From: Kitagawia praeruptora
Lineage: Eukaryota; Streptophyta; Magnoliopsida; Apiales; Apiaceae
Length of the DNA: 64,000 bases
Direction: 5' to 3'
NCBI GenBank assembly: GCA_037693485.1
Contig: CM075351.1
Location: 68,846,001-68,910,000 of the forward strand
Positions 44,456 through 55,989 of this stretch are shown one piece after another. Every line of letters starts with the position of its first letter. Within the stretch, counting starts at the first letter, position 1. Position numbers and translations under genes: made by a program. The notes below the pieces were generated by a model. That model was not told where the DNA came from and did no database searches. It was given only the letters and a program-made list of their open reading frames with translations.

Positions 44456-47400
44456 ATGATTGTGATTAACCTTGATTCAGCATTTGGTCCTGTTTCACTT
44501 ACCAACTACTTTTCACACATTGAACCACTGAGTGGCTCTAATTTTAAGAAGTGGAAAGAGCAAATTGATCTTACGTTGGGAGTTACTGCCCTTGATTATG
44601 CCATAAGGGTTGCAAAACCTGATGCCATTACAACCGAAAGCTCTACTGAGCAAAAGGCTGATTATGCAAAATGGGAGCATAGCAACCGTGTTTCCTTAAT
44701 GATTCTTAAGGGCTCCATTACTAGTGCAATTCGTGGAGCAATCCCCGAATCTGATAATGCAAAGGAGTACCTAGCGAACATTGAGGAACAATTCAAGGCT
44801 TCCACTAAGGCTCAAGCCACTACACTGATCTCGAAAATGGTCACTCTCAAGTATAATGGTTCAAGTGATGTTTGTGATCACATTATGAGAATGAATGATA
44901 TGGCTGCTCAGTTAAAGGATATGAACATGGAAATCTCTGAAGGTTTTCTCGTCCACTTCATAATGACTTCTCTTCCTGCACAATTTGGTCCTTTTAAGAT
45001 CAACTACAATACGAAGAAAGAAAAGTGGAAGATGAGCGAGTTGATTTCGATGTGCGTTCAAGAAGAAGAACGCCTTAAGTCTGAGAAGGTTGAAAGTGCT
45101 CATGTTGTGACCACGACACCCGCTAAAGGAAAAGGAAAGAAATATGGCAATAGTCAAAAGAAAAAGGGAATTGATGCAGCTGTCACAAAAGACAAGGGAC
45201 AGACTTCTGGCACAAAGAACATTGGAGGTCCTAAATGTAACTTCTGCAGAGCTAAGGGACACATAAGGAAAGAGTGTTCCAAATTTCGCGAGTGGTTAGA
45301 TAAGAAAGGTAATGCATCCATTTATGTTTGTTATGAAGCTTTTACATCTGAAGCTCCTTTAAATACATGGTGGATAGACACTGGTGCAACTGTGCATATA
45401 ACTAATTCATTGCAGGGATTCCTTTTCGTGAAGAAGCTAAATAAAGGAGACCGATATTTACTCGTTGGAAATGGAGAGAAAGTACAAATTGAAGCTGTAG
45501 GAACTTTCCGACTTATGTTGGAAAGTGGTTTTAAATTGGATTTAATGGATACTGTTTATGTTCCCAGTATTACTAGAAACCTTATTTCTGTTTCAAAGTT
45601 AGACGCTTATGGATATTCGTTTAAATTTGAAAATAAAGGTTTTTCTCTATTTCTTTATTCTGAGTATATTGGCTCTGGGCTGTTAGAGGGAAACCTTTAC
45701 AGATTATGTTTGAATGCTTCTTTTAGTGAATCCTTAATTTCAATGAATGTGCAAGATGAAGTTGTAACTGGTTCTAAAAAGAGAAAAAGAAATGATGAGA
45801 ATTCTTCAAAATTGTGGCATGAACGACTTGGTCACATATCCAAAAGTCGAATGGAAAGACTTGTTAAAGAAGGACTTCTTCATCCATTAGATTTCTCAGA
45901 TTTTGACACATGTATTAAATGTATTAAAGGAAAATTTGTAAAAACAAACAAAAAGGGTGCAACTCGTAGCACTAAGTGTTTGGAGATAATCCACACTGAC
46001 ATTAGTGGACCATACACTCCAGGCATAGGTGGTCATAAGTATTTTATTACTTTTATTGATGACTACTCACGTTATGGCTACATTTATCTTTTACATGAAA
46101 AATCTGAAGCACTCGATATGTTTAAAATTTATAAAGCAGAAGTTGAAAAACAGCTTAAATAAGATATTAAGGTTGTTAGATCTGATAGAGGAGGAGAGTA
46201 TTATGGAAAATTCTCTGAATCTGGACAGAATCCAGGACCTTTTGCCTTATTTTTACGAGAATATGGCATCGTTCCTCAGTACACAATGCCGGGTACACCC
46301 CAACAGAATGGTGTTGCTGAGAGACGAAATCGAACTCTTATGGATATGGTTCGAAGCATGATATGTCACAGTACGTTGCCAGAATTTTTGTGGGTTGAAG
46401 CCCTTAAAACAGCTATGCATATCCTTAATCGGGTCCCAAGTAAGTCCGTGCCTAAAACACCTTATGAAATATGGACTGAAAGGGAACTCAGTTTTGGATA
46501 TATGCATGTATGGGGTTGTTTGGCTGAAGCAAAAATATATAACCCACACATCAAGAAATTGGACCCTAAGACTATTACTTGTCATTTTATTGGTTACCCC
46601 GAAAGATCTAAAGGTTTTAGATTTTATTGTCCATCACACACCACTCGAATAGTTGAGACTAGAAATGCAGTATTTTTTTAGGATGCTGAAGTCAGTGGGA
46701 GTACATCTCGAAAGATAAATCTGGAAGAGATTCAGGAAAATGTCCCTATTCCTATCATTCCAGATATTAGTGCACCAGAAAATGATGATAAAAATGTTGG
46801 TGCAAATGAGAATGTACATCAAGAACCACCTCAAGATGACAATAACACTACTGAACCTCTTAGGAGGTCAGAAAGAGTAAGACGATCAGCAATCTCGGAT
46901 AATTATATTGTGTATTTAGATGAAATTGAGTCTAATCTTGGCATGGGACCTGATCCTATTTCTTATAAAGAAGCTATTGCTAGTAACCATTCAACTCAAT
47001 GGCTTGTAGCCATAGAGGATGAGTTGAAATCCATGAAGGATAATGATGTATGGGATCTAGTTGACTTGCCACAAGGGGTCAAAGCTGTAGGCTGCAAATG
47101 GGTATACAAAACTAAGCTTGATCCTAGTGGTAACATCGAAAGATATAAATCTAGATTGGTTGCAAAGGGCTTCACACAAAGAAAATGAATTGATTATAAT
47201 GATACATTTTCCCCTGTTTCGAGTAAGGACTCATTTCGTATCATCATGGCTTTAGTAGCTCATTATGATTTAGAGTTACACCAAATGGATGTTAAAACTG
47301 CTTTTCTTAATGGTGACTTGCATGAGGATGTCTACATGTCACAACCGGAAGGTTTTGTAGTCAAAGGCAAGGAACACATGAAATGTCGGTTAAAGAAGTC

Positions 47401-48524
47401 CATATATGGATTAAGGCAAGCTTCTAGAGAGTGGTATATTAAATTTGATGATGTGATTGGAAAATTTGGGTTTAAAGAAAATTTTGTTGACCAATGCATA
47501 TATCTAAAAGTGAGTGGGAGCAAGTACATTATTTTAGTACTATATGTGGATGATATTCTACTCGCTTGTAGTGATATGAATTTAATGCATGAGACAAAGA
47601 GATTCCTTCATAAGAATTTTAATATGAAGGATCTGGGGGAAGCATCTTATGTCTTGGGCATTGAAATTCATAGAAATAGATCTCATGGAATTTTGGGTTT
47701 ATCACAAAGAGCTTATATTGATAAAGTTCTCAAACGTTTTAACATGCAAAATTGTTCTCCAAGCGTTGCTCCTGTTGTCAAGGGTGATAAATTTAGCTTG
47801 AAACAATGTCCTCAAAATCAGCTAGAATTGGATCAAATGGAGCATATTCCTTATGCTTCGGCAGTTGGGAGTCTTATGTATGCTCAGGTTTGTACTCGTC
47901 CAGACATAGCATATATTGTTGGAATGCTAGGGCGATACCAAATAAATCCAGGTCCGGATCATTGAAAGCTGTTAAAAAGGTCATGCGTTACAAGGTACAA
48001 AAGATTTTATGCTCACATATCGAAAGACGGATAACCTTGAAGTCATTGGTTATTCGAATTCCGATTATGCTGGGTGTAAAGATGAGTTGAAATCCACTTC
48101 AGGTTACATTTTTATGCTTTCTGGAGGAGCTATATCATGGAAAAGTGCTAAGCAGTCGCTGCATACCTCTTCTACAATGGAAGCTGAATTTGTGGCTTGC
48201 TATAAGGCAACGAAGCAAGCTCTATGGTTGAGGAATTTTGTCACGTATCTCAAAATAGTTGACATTATTTCTAGACCACTGCAAATTTATTGCGATAATA
48301 AAGCTGCTGTTTCTTTCTCTAAAGACTACAAGATAAGTGATGCGACAAAACACATAGATATAAAGTATCTTGTAGTGCGAGAAAGAGTTCAAAAACAACA
48401 AGTGTCTATTGAGCAAATTAGTACAGTTGCTATGTTGGCGGATCCATTGACAAAAGGTTTACCGCCCAATCTCTTTCGAGAACATGTTGCTAGCATGGGT
48501 TTGGTTGATAATCTTTCTTATTGA
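44456..48524 (+). pseudogene. Copia gag-pol polyprotein, broken
   Basis: Gag from about 44456 (SLTNYFSHIEPLSGSNFKKW), one CCHC knuckle (CNFCRAKGHIRKEC), protease WWIDTGATVHITNS, GAG-pre-integrase KLWHERLGHISKSRM, integrase core IIHTDISGPY, FITFIDDYSRYGY, TPQQNGVAERRNRTLMDMVR, RT KWVYKTKLDPSGNIERYKSR and LVLYVDDILLACSD, RNase H GYSNSDYAGCKDELKSTSGY and MLADPLTKGLPPNLF. It ends at the stop at 48524. Lesions: TAA at 46160, TAG at 46679, TGA at 47186, and TGA plus a shift near 47963-47995. Each is isolated, so the reading can be followed throughout. It cannot make a full polyprotein. Confidence 0.92.
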
Positions 48525-48916
48525 TTCATGGATTTTATTGTAAGACATTAGTATTGTGATCACCTTATGTTATGGTTTTTGGACAAAGTATTTAGTTTGT
48601 TACTTCTATTATTGTGCACATTCGAAGTTTATGGAACAAACAATTATGTAAGGACCTCATGGACATATTGATTTGCTATTGATTATGAAATATTATGTTG
48701 TTCATGACTTAAGCTAGTATTTCTGTTAAGTTTTATAATTATACTTGGATTGTAACTGGAGGACGGTTTCATATTTGTACATGAGTATGATACTACCTTT
48801 AATTCTGTTCTTGTATGATGTAAGATTTAGCCTGTCTTATGGGATGTAATGCTCAGTAATAAAAGTCTTGTTATATGTATGTTGATGATATACTGACCCT
48901 CGGCCAAGTGGGAGAA
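48525..48916 (+). other. 3' untranslated region of the second copia element
   Basis: Non-coding, ending in the polypurine tract GTGGGAGAA before the 3' LTR. Confidence 0.7.
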
Positions 48917-49413
48917 TGTTGGATTCGACGGGATCCAATCCATTATTTATGGCCCTTCGGGTTTTATTATTAATCATCTAAATAAGACTTGAGCCTAATT
49001 AATAATTAAATATATAAATAGCACTTAATATATATTTAATTATTACATCTAATATATATCTATTTAGATATATTTATTTATAATGGCTTAAGTACCCAAG
49101 CCCATAACTTTGATGGACGGTTATGGGTTTAGCCCATTAGGGTTGGTCCCATTATTCCCTCTATATGTATAATGAATCTTATGCAAGAACAAAAGTTACG
49201 CTTCTCATAATATTCAGAAAATACACAAATATAGAGGAGAATAGTGAAGATCAAAGCCCTCAAGTACTTGCGCTTTTCGGACTCTCTCAAGATCATTAAT
49301 GGCCTCTTTCGATTCTGGTACGTTTCCGCTATTTATTTATACTCATAGTTTTGATCAGGAGATTCATGTATATATATATTATGTTGTATTTATATACATG
49401 ATTTATTCTAACA
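48917..49413 (+). repeat. 3' LTR of the second copia element
   Basis: 497 bp, followed by TSD TTTAG. Confidence 0.92.
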
Positions 49414-50130
49414 TTTAGGTGTCAAAAAAAACATTTAGATCACTGGATTTTTTAGTAGTTCTGTTTTGGCTTAATAGTGTAGCATTTGTGTTGAGCAGCT
49501 ATACAAAGAGTGGATATTGAGGACAATTGTTGAGACTTGAGACATGGACACTGTTCGATAAAAAGTTTACTGCTCTATGGGATGACCGTAATAATAGGTC
49601 TGGCGAAGCTTACCTTCCAGAAATCGATAACAATGCTGAGCTTCAGCTTCTTGTGAAACGGAAATACATGAAGGATTTACTCCATGACACTCTTGGATTT
49701 GCTGCTGCCAAAATGATAAGGTTGATTCAAACTTTCACTATTTGTTTCATTTTAAATGGTCACGAAATATATAGAAAAATGACTATAATCAGGCTATTAT
49801 TTTCATTCGTAAGACTATTGTGGTGAAATCCATAAATGACTACAATTCTCCTGTGTAGACTACACAGGATTTTGAGGATTTTGAGTCTCTAAGTGATGCT
49901 GCTACACGAGCAAGATGTGAAAGACAGGCTCTTCATGTTGCCAAGATGATTATGAAGGAACGGCGAAAATTTGAGGCCATTACTGGAGTTGTTTCTGTCA
50001 TTCAGGACTTCCATATTTTAGATGAATTAAAATGGAGGTCTATGGTTTCATCCATTTATTGTTACAATACAGAGTTCTTAAGTATTTTTACAGTTAAGTA
50101 TTTACTTCCCAAAAGTAGACCTTAACAAAC

Positions 50131-50862
50131 TTTAAGCTTGGATTTGTAATCTTTTCTGTTCTCTAACCCACCAATGAGTCTGCATATAACTTCAAACCAC
50201 CCAACACACAAGGTAAACAACAATATGTTTCATAAATTGTCCTCATAAAAAGAAGCAAATATGCAATCATATAATTAGCAAATATGTTGCATTTGAGAGT
50301 TCGAGCTGTCCCAGTGGTATCTACAGGTATAGAAATATACAGTACCAAATTATGTTACTTGTGCTGCTTGTTTTCATCTTAACCTTCTAATTTCTGGAAA
50401 TCATGTGGGTGCTCTTTAAAGTGATGTTCCATACCTCCAAGTTCATAGGTTTTTATAAAGGATGAAATAAAGAAAGTGATGGATAGTCATAGATGTAGAG
50501 TAGAATCAACCATATAACTTTAGAAGTTCACACTGACAGCCATAATAATTCATCACACATGTATCAAGTATACATGGCACAATCCTGAGTTCAAGTATCG
50601 TAAATTGCCACCTCAACAATTCTCTAGCACGGTCTCAAGCTTCATCTGCAAAAAGACCTAAAAACGCACGTACTCTACCAGCTCAGCTCGTTAAGTGAGA
50701 TAAACAAGCACAATTGAGCTATGTTCTCGGACAATTTGTCTGCTAAATACAGCTCTTACCTAGTAGATGGTAATAATGCTGCCTTCGAATTGGTTGAGCA
50801 TATATCTCTCAAACTGTTTGCAGTTACAACCCTAACCATTTAGATATGTAGATCCACTGATG
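50131..50862. other. Intergenic interval between kinase relic and PPR gene
   Basis: I see no gene or clear repeat. Its right part must hold the 3' untranslated region of the PPR gene (minus strand). Confidence 0.5.
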
Positions 50863-53124
50863 TTACCAGTAATCATTACAAGAGCATGCACTCTCTCGAA
50901 AGTGGTGGAAACGGTTGGAATCCCTTGCAACAATCTCCTTTTGGATTAACCCAGATGCGAACTTCATAAAGTTATGACAATCAACACATATTCTAATGTT
51001 CTTGATAATTCTAATAACACCGTCATTGCATTGAGAACGATCAGTATTCATCAAGGCAAACACCAAAGCCAGCTTCTCACTGTGATGATACAGCTGCTCT
51101 TCCTTGTGCTCCTCTTCAACATCATGCAGTGCTAAGCCTGTCTCAGGGACATAACCCACACCTTTTAAATGCTTCACTAGATCTTCAAGATTCTCGCGGA
51201 TAGCCTCTCCTTGGGGATGTCTTAAACCTCCAGAGGCAAATTCATGTACTTGATTACCGATCTCAGTCCAGCTTAAACCAGGTTCCTTCTTCACTCTTTG
51301 CCCTTTCATCTTCTTTCGTACAAGGCCTGCTTCACCAAAGCTACCGCTTGAGCAATATATGTTTGACATCATAATATATCCTAGAGATCTTTCTGGATCC
51401 AATTCCATCAGTTTTGAGGCAGCCATGTTAGCCATCTCGGTTTTACCATGTTTTCGGCATGCTGCAAGCAAAGTGCTCCACACAACAGAATCAGCTTCAA
51501 TAGGCATTTCTCTTATAACTTTCTCGGCTTCAGGAATACGACCAGCCCGTCCAAGTATATCAACAATACATGCAAAGTGATCGAGTTTTGGAACTACGCC
51601 ATAGTTCGTAACCATGGCATCAAAAATTTTTAAACCTTCATCTACTAATCCAGCATGACTACAAGCTGAGAGGAGGGCTACAAAGGTGGTTGCATCAGGT
51701 TGGGCATTCATTTGATCAAAGGTGGACAATGCTTGCTTAGCTTGTCCATGCAAGCCATAAGCCTTTAACATCGAATTCCAAGAAACTGCATCTCGAAAAT
51801 CCATCTCATCAAATACTTTTTTTGACTTCGCAATCGATCCAGTTCTTGCATATGCATGGATTAAGGAATTCGCTAGTACAGTGTCATCATCAAACCCTGA
51901 TTTAATTACCTTTGAATGAATAGCAGATGCATGTCGCTCAGTTACTAGGCCAGCACAAGCCTTTAACACAATGGAGTATGTATAACGGTCTGGAGAAAAG
52001 CCCTCTCGACAAAATTGTCGAAAAAGAAAGAGCGCTTCTTCTGGATTCCTTTCTGAAAATGTGGTTATTATTCCAGTCCAAGAAACAACATCTCGGTTCC
52101 CACTACTATCAAGAAAAAGATTGTAACAGTCCGCAACCTCTCCTCCAAGATTAGAGTAAGCTTTTGTTAACGCAGTTGTTACTCCAATTTCAGACACGAA
52201 TCCAGTTTTTATTGTTAGACAGTGTACTTGAAAACAGCATTGCAACCCGAAACTAACATCATCAGAATCACTACCCCACAAAGAAGATATGACAGCAAGA
52301 AGCGTTGCACGATCAAACCCAACACCATCATGTCTCATCAAGGAAAAAATCCTCAAAGCTTTAACCCAACGTCCACACTTCTGAAAACCTGCAATCATCG
52401 AATTCCAAGTAATCAGATTCTTACACCGCATGCCATTAAACGCAATCCAAGCCTCAACATTTTCATCATCATCATCACCACCACCACCACCTCCACCATT
52501 AACATAATTATTCCAGTACATAGTAATAAGAGCATTTGCAACATAAACATAATCATCAAAAGAGGTTTTCAAGGCAAGTGCATGTACCTGCCTACCGCGA
52601 TCACCATCACACACAGTAAGTACACTTGCATACGCAAACTCTGTGGGAAGACACTCACACACCATACCCGAAAAAACCCGAAAACAGTCATCACCTCTCC
52701 CTTGTTGAGCATACCCAGAAACCATAGCAGTCCAAGACACAACATTTCTCTGAGGCATTTCATCAAACACCTTCTGTGCAGAGTCCAAACTCCCACATTT
52801 CGCGTACATATTAATCACATGATTATTAGTATACAAGTCGTTTGCGCAAATGGGGTTATAAATTAGCATGTGTTGGTGCAATGCTTGGCCTTGCTGAAGG
52901 CTTTTGGAGTTTGCGCAGGCATGAAACAAGGTGGCATAGGCTTGTGGTGACTGCAGTGTTTTAAAGTTGTGGAATAGAGTGAAGGCTTCTTCGAGATGGC
53001 GGCGCGTGCAAAGATCACGCAACTTTTCGAGAAGATGGGTTGATTCGGAAAAATTGGCGATACTAGTAGTGTTGAAGGTTCGAAAGTGGCCGGTGGCGCG
53101 TGTGGTTGAACGCAGCAAGAACAT
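50863..53124 (-). CDS. PPR protein, PLS class with DYW domain
   Basis: An intronless 753-residue pentatricopeptide repeat protein, intact from ATG 53124 to TGA 50863. PLS-DYW proteins bind organellar RNA base by base through the repeats, and the DYW domain is the cytidine deaminase of C-to-U editing. The N-terminus (MFLLRSTTRATGHFR) is basic and Ser/Thr-rich, as in mitochondrial or plastid presequences. PPR repeats fill about residues 60-560 (e.g. NHVINMYAKCGSLDSAQKVF, DEMPQRNVVSWTAMVSGYAQ). E/E+ motifs follow (WSTLLAACRKHGKTEMAN). The DYW domain carries HSEKLA (H681, catalytic E683), CVDCH (C713, C716) and the terminal CSCNDYW. Oddity: residues about 209-221 are a Gly run followed by an Asp run, coded by a trinucleotide tract. 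I think of Arabidopsis At1g71420 as a likely relative, from memory only. Confidence 0.95.
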   Translation of the reverse strand: MFLLRSTTRATGHFRTFNTTSIANFSESTHLLEKLRDLCTRRHLEEAFTLFHNFKTLQSPQAYATLFHACANSKSLQQGQALHQHMLIYNPICANDLYTNNHVINMYAKCGSLDSAQKVFDEMPQRNVVSWTAMVSGYAQQGRGDDCFRVFSGMVCECLPTEFAYASVLTVCDGDRGRQVHALALKTSFDDYVYVANALITMYWNNYVNGGGGGGGDDDDENVEAWIAFNGMRCKNLITWNSMIAGFQKCGRWVKALRIFSLMRHDGVGFDRATLLAVISSLWGSDSDDVSFGLQCCFQVHCLTIKTGFVSEIGVTTALTKAYSNLGGEVADCYNLFLDSSGNRDVVSWTGIITTFSERNPEEALFLFRQFCREGFSPDRYTYSIVLKACAGLVTERHASAIHSKVIKSGFDDDTVLANSLIHAYARTGSIAKSKKVFDEMDFRDAVSWNSMLKAYGLHGQAKQALSTFDQMNAQPDATTFVALLSACSHAGLVDEGLKIFDAMVTNYGVVPKLDHFACIVDILGRAGRIPEAEKVIREMPIEADSVVWSTLLAACRKHGKTEMANMAASKLMELDPERSLGYIMMSNIYCSSGSFGEAGLVRKKMKGQRVKKEPGLSWTEIGNQVHEFASGGLRHPQGEAIRENLEDLVKHLKGVGYVPETGLALHDVEEEHKEEQLYHHSEKLALVFALMNTDRSQCNDGVIRIIKNIRICVDCHNFMKFASGLIQKEIVARDSNRFHHFRESACSCNDYW
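52465..52500. repeat. (CAT)n(CAC)n trinucleotide tract in the PPR gene
   Basis: An imperfect CAT/CAC/CTC run, in frame on the minus strand, giving Gly7-Asp4-Glu inside the PPR array. Confidence 0.9.
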
Positions 53125-53521
53125 ACCACCAAAAGTAAACGAATGTACAGTACAATAGGGCAGCTCTGTGATTTCTCGAGTTTGTAGTCTACTACTGTCA
53201 CTGTAATTTAACTCGAACTCTGTTCGTTCATTTATTCAATTGAATTGATTTAAAAAATCTATATTAAATTGGATTATATTTGATTATTTCATTAGACACT
53301 CGAAATCATGGATTTGGTATATAAGTACATTTCTACAATCGATTGGTTTGAATAAACATTTAATTTTCCTCCAAATCAAAACCTAGTGTTTTCATAAAAA
53401 TTGAAATATTTTATTTGTTAAAAACATGAGAATAGCCAAGTTAAGGTGAATATCATATTGCCTTATATATCTTCTGGATAACAAAGATAAATCATTTCAC
53501 GTCGGATGTCGGACGGGACCA
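53125..53521 (-). promoter_or_regulatory. Upstream region of the PPR gene
   Basis: AT-rich sequence 5' of the PPR start. It must hold the promoter and leader. I see no unambiguous TATA box or motif. Confidence 0.35.
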
Positions 53522-53915
53522 GATCTATACTAATCTATAATAAACAAATTAGGGGATAATTGGTAGTTTGGTTGTTTGGTTCAACCAAGACTTAAAAAGA
53601 ATTGTGACCGTTAGATATTTAGCAAATAGATCGTAACCGTTAGATCTAATAGTAAGGAATATTCTGTATTTAAATTTCTTTTGTAACTATCCAAGGTTCG
53701 AATCTCATCAACAACAAATTTAAGTAAAATTTTATATTATTAGTTTTAAACAATACATGTCATTTATTTTAATAACTATTATTATTATTAATAATTTTAT
53801 TAATTAATATTACAAAGTTAAATTATATACATAATAAATTATTTTATTCTATTTTTTTAATCATATAATTTTAAAAATATTTAAAAGTAAGTCGTGCTTT
53901 GCACAGACTCAAATA
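53522..53915 (+). mobile_element. Helitron-like element, degenerate
   Basis: Starts TCTATACTAATCTATAATAA with GGGGATAATTGGTAGTTTGG just inside, and ends with a decayed hairpin CGTGCTTTGCACAG. CTAG is lost at the end. Most of its body recurs inverted at 54085-54375. Confidence 0.55.
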
Positions 53916-54084
53916 GATCAAAACCGTCAAATATAACAACACTAAAAGTGATTATATACAAAGGTTTAAGGTCGATTCCCGCCAACAACATATTAATTTA
54001 TATTTAATAGTAAAAATTATTATATACAAAAATGTTAGGTTCGAATTCTTCCAATAACATATTAAAATTAAAATTTATAATAAC

Positions 54085-54375
54085 GCTTATAGCCCGTGCA
54101 AAGCACGGGTTATTTTTAAATATTTTTGAAACTATATGATTAAATTAAATAAAGTATAATAATTTATTATGGATATAGCTTAACTTTGTAATATTAATTA
54201 ATAAAATTATTAGTAATAATAATAGGGATTCGAACATTGGATTTTTAGAAGAGAGATTTAAATATGAAATATTCCTTATTATTAGATCTAATGGCTATCA
54301 TCTACTTAAAATATTTAACGGTTACTATTTTTTTAGATGGTTCAACCAAGTCCTTATCCATAATACATTATTATA
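54085..54375 (-). mobile_element. Helitron-like element, inverted copy
   Basis: Minus-strand 3' hairpin CCCGTGCTTTGCACGGGC at 54091-54108, followed by TATAAGC. The body is the inverted counterpart of 53620-53880 (shared AACCGTTA, TTAGATCTAAT and GGTTCGAATC-type phrases). Confidence 0.55.
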
Positions 54376-54437
54376 CTCCATTTATTTAATCATATAATTT
54401 TAAAAGTAACTCGTGCTTTGCACGGACTATAAGCTAG
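54376..54437 (+). mobile_element. Helitron 3' end remnant
   Basis: CTCGTGCTTTGCACGGAC followed by TATAAGCTAG at 54428-54437. This is the terminal hairpin and CTAG of a plus-strand Helitron whose body is mostly gone. Confidence 0.55.
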
Positions 54438-54978
54438 TATACTATAATAAGTAAACTAGGGGATAATTGGTAGTTTGGTAGTTTGGTTCAACCCTATTTT
54501 TTAGTCATAATTTTAGTTCAATTAAAAATAAATTTAATTAATATTTTATCTACCTAAAAACATTCCCGGGCAAGCAAAGATTTAGTCGAGAGTTTTGATC
54601 GAGAGGAGTGGTGTGTGTGTGCGTGTTTTTTTTAATTTTATTAACAGGAGAGTGTTTTGTGTGTCTTTTTACATTTTTTTAATTATTAATAATAGAGATT
54701 TAAGCAAATCAATGAGTGACCAACAAAAGAGTACCAAACCGACAACCAAAAATATCCTATTTCGCTTCTAATAGTATTAAACTAGGGGATAATTGGTAGT
54801 TTGGTTCAACCCTATTTTTTAATATTAAAAAACATATTAAACAAATAACAAATTACACTATAACAAATTAAAATTAATATTTATAATATTAAAATTAATA
54901 TTTATAATATTATATTACACTATAAACAAATTACAAAAAATTAAAAGAAACCCGTGCTTTGCACGGGTTATAAGCTAG
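54438..54978 (+). mobile_element. Non-autonomous Helitron
   Basis: Left TATACTATAATAAGTAAACT then GGGGATAATTGGTAGTTTGG. Right hairpin CCCGTGCTTTGCACGGG then TTATAAGCTAG at 54951-54978. A second left-end-like phrase (AAACTAGGGGATAATTGGTA) at 54778 suggests a nested or tandem copy. No coding. Confidence 0.6.
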
Positions 54979-55590
54979 TATTTTTTAAGGGATGGAACTA
55001 GATATAATAATAAATTTAACGAGTACTGTAGGTTATAACAAGGGGGAAATAATAAAAATTGTGAATTTTTCCATTATATAAGAAACTAATGACATTTAAA
55101 TATTTAATAGAACCATGAAAAAATAAGCTGCAGAGTAACCAAATACACTATTATAAATATCAAACATACTACTTAACCGAATATAAAAAGATGCCTAAAT
55201 TGTTGTACTGATCCAGATTCAAAGTCTCGACATGCATGTATTTAACTTGTTATAACAATAACATATAACATGTCTACAGACTACAATTTGTGGAAATTGA
55301 TTTTACCATGAGAACAACAAAAATACTACAGTAATTCTATAAATTCCACTAGATAGAACTAATCCAGCATGTATTAAAATGGAAGGGAGAAATGTGAAAT
55401 CTTAAATACACTTGCAATACAATATACTAATTAAATCATATCTTTATCACTATCATATTCTTCTCGACGCTAATCTTACTAGTATTGTCGGCATGAATGG
55501 TTGCTAGGAGTATTTTTAACTTCGTCTTTCAAAAAACTAAAATAAAATAAAACCTACATTATTGCCCCCCAACATGCCAGTATTGGCTAG
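54979..55590. other. Intergenic, AT-rich
   Basis: No gene, repeat or element boundary seen. Confidence 0.45.
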
Positions 55591-55924
55591 CATCGCACAT
55601 AATTGTAACTCGATTAAATAATGATAGTAGTGACTTGGACAGTTGCTGAGCATTAGCCAATTTGCAAGCTTCGAAGCTGAAGAAACTTAGAATTATTTTT
55701 TTTTGCTAAGCTTAGATTTTTGAATACCAAGACTCTTCAACTGTACTGCAAAGGATCTATCCCTTGCCAGTGGAGTAACCCAGGGCACCTCCAGTTAACT
55801 TCTGAAAGTTATCAGCACACTCCTTCTCTACCGTCTCCGTTACTCCCTTTGCTCCAGTATCTACCATTAGTAAACCCGACGTAAGATACAACATTGCCAG
55901 CATCTTCATGTTCAGTACTACCAT
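55591..55924 (-). pseudogene. Lipid-transfer-protein-like relic
   Basis: From ATG 55924 a 55-codon frame codes a signal-peptide-like N-terminus (MVVLNMKMLAMLYLTSGLLM) followed by ECADNFQKLTG and LGYSTGKG, then TAG at 55757. In other frames just downstream come AVQLKSLGIQKSKL and then ACKLANAQQL. These pieces resemble, in order, the ends of a VAS-type non-specific lipid transfer-like protein (E/DC..FQKL..C..(Y/F)(S/A)TGK ... ELKSLGIQ.S.L ... PSACKLANA). The middle with the CC motif is missing, so I read an internal deletion plus frameshifts. Such proteins are secreted and bind lipids at the cell surface. It rests on pattern memory. Confidence 0.45.
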
Positions 55925-55972
55925 TTTCTCACGAACTGACCTTTTCTCTTTTTAGTCAATTCTGCGAGTGAG

Positions 55973-55989
55973 CTATCTATCTATCTATC
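55973..55989. repeat. (CTAT)n microsatellite
   Basis: About four CTAT units upstream of the lipid-transfer-like relic. Confidence 0.85.

Larger units (their letters stand above)
42993..49413 (+). mobile_element. Copia retrotransposon in the kinase relic
   Basis: 6.4 kb with LTRs at 42993-43500 (508 bp) and 48917-49413 (497 bp), both starting TGTTGGATTCGACG and ending TTTATTCTAACA. TSD TTTAG at 42988-42992 and 49414-49418. The LTRs differ by several substitutions and a deletion in the right copy (near 49226), so it is older than the Tekay element. Polypurine tract AAGTGGGAGAA lies before the 3' LTR. It is not autonomous (see coding entry). Probably Tork/TAR-like; the lineage is not firm. Confidence 0.93.
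38182..50130 (+). pseudogene. MTK: Methylthioribose kinase relic, C-terminal exons
   Basis: Methylthioribose kinase phosphorylates 5-methylthioribose in the methionine salvage (Yang) cycle, in the cytosol. Surviving exons: 38182-38352 (FVELCRLTEQVILSDPYKVS, NRWTSPYLDRDAEAIRED), 42688-42891 (catalytic loop HGDLHTGSVMV and DPEFSFYGP), 49499-49720 (SGEAYLPEIDNNAELQLLVK, LHDTLGFAAAKMIR) and 49868 onward (DFEDFESLSDA, ERRKFEAITGVV). The N-terminal half is not in the window. Exon 2 has two extra bases after TATGGGCC (about 42799-42802), and exon 3 has a 7-bp duplication (ACTTGAG, about 49531-49543); both shift the frame. The segment after KMIR (expected near 49830) is eroded. Two retrotransposon insertions stretch the introns. 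I read it as dead; long introns alone would not kill it, the indels would. Confidence 0.88.

Noticed and set aside
49527..49826. Independent 99-codon gene
   Set aside because: It is the kinase relic exon read downstream of the 7-bp duplication and into the intron.
52222..52866. 214-codon plus-strand ORF
   Set aside because: Antisense shadow of the PPR gene.
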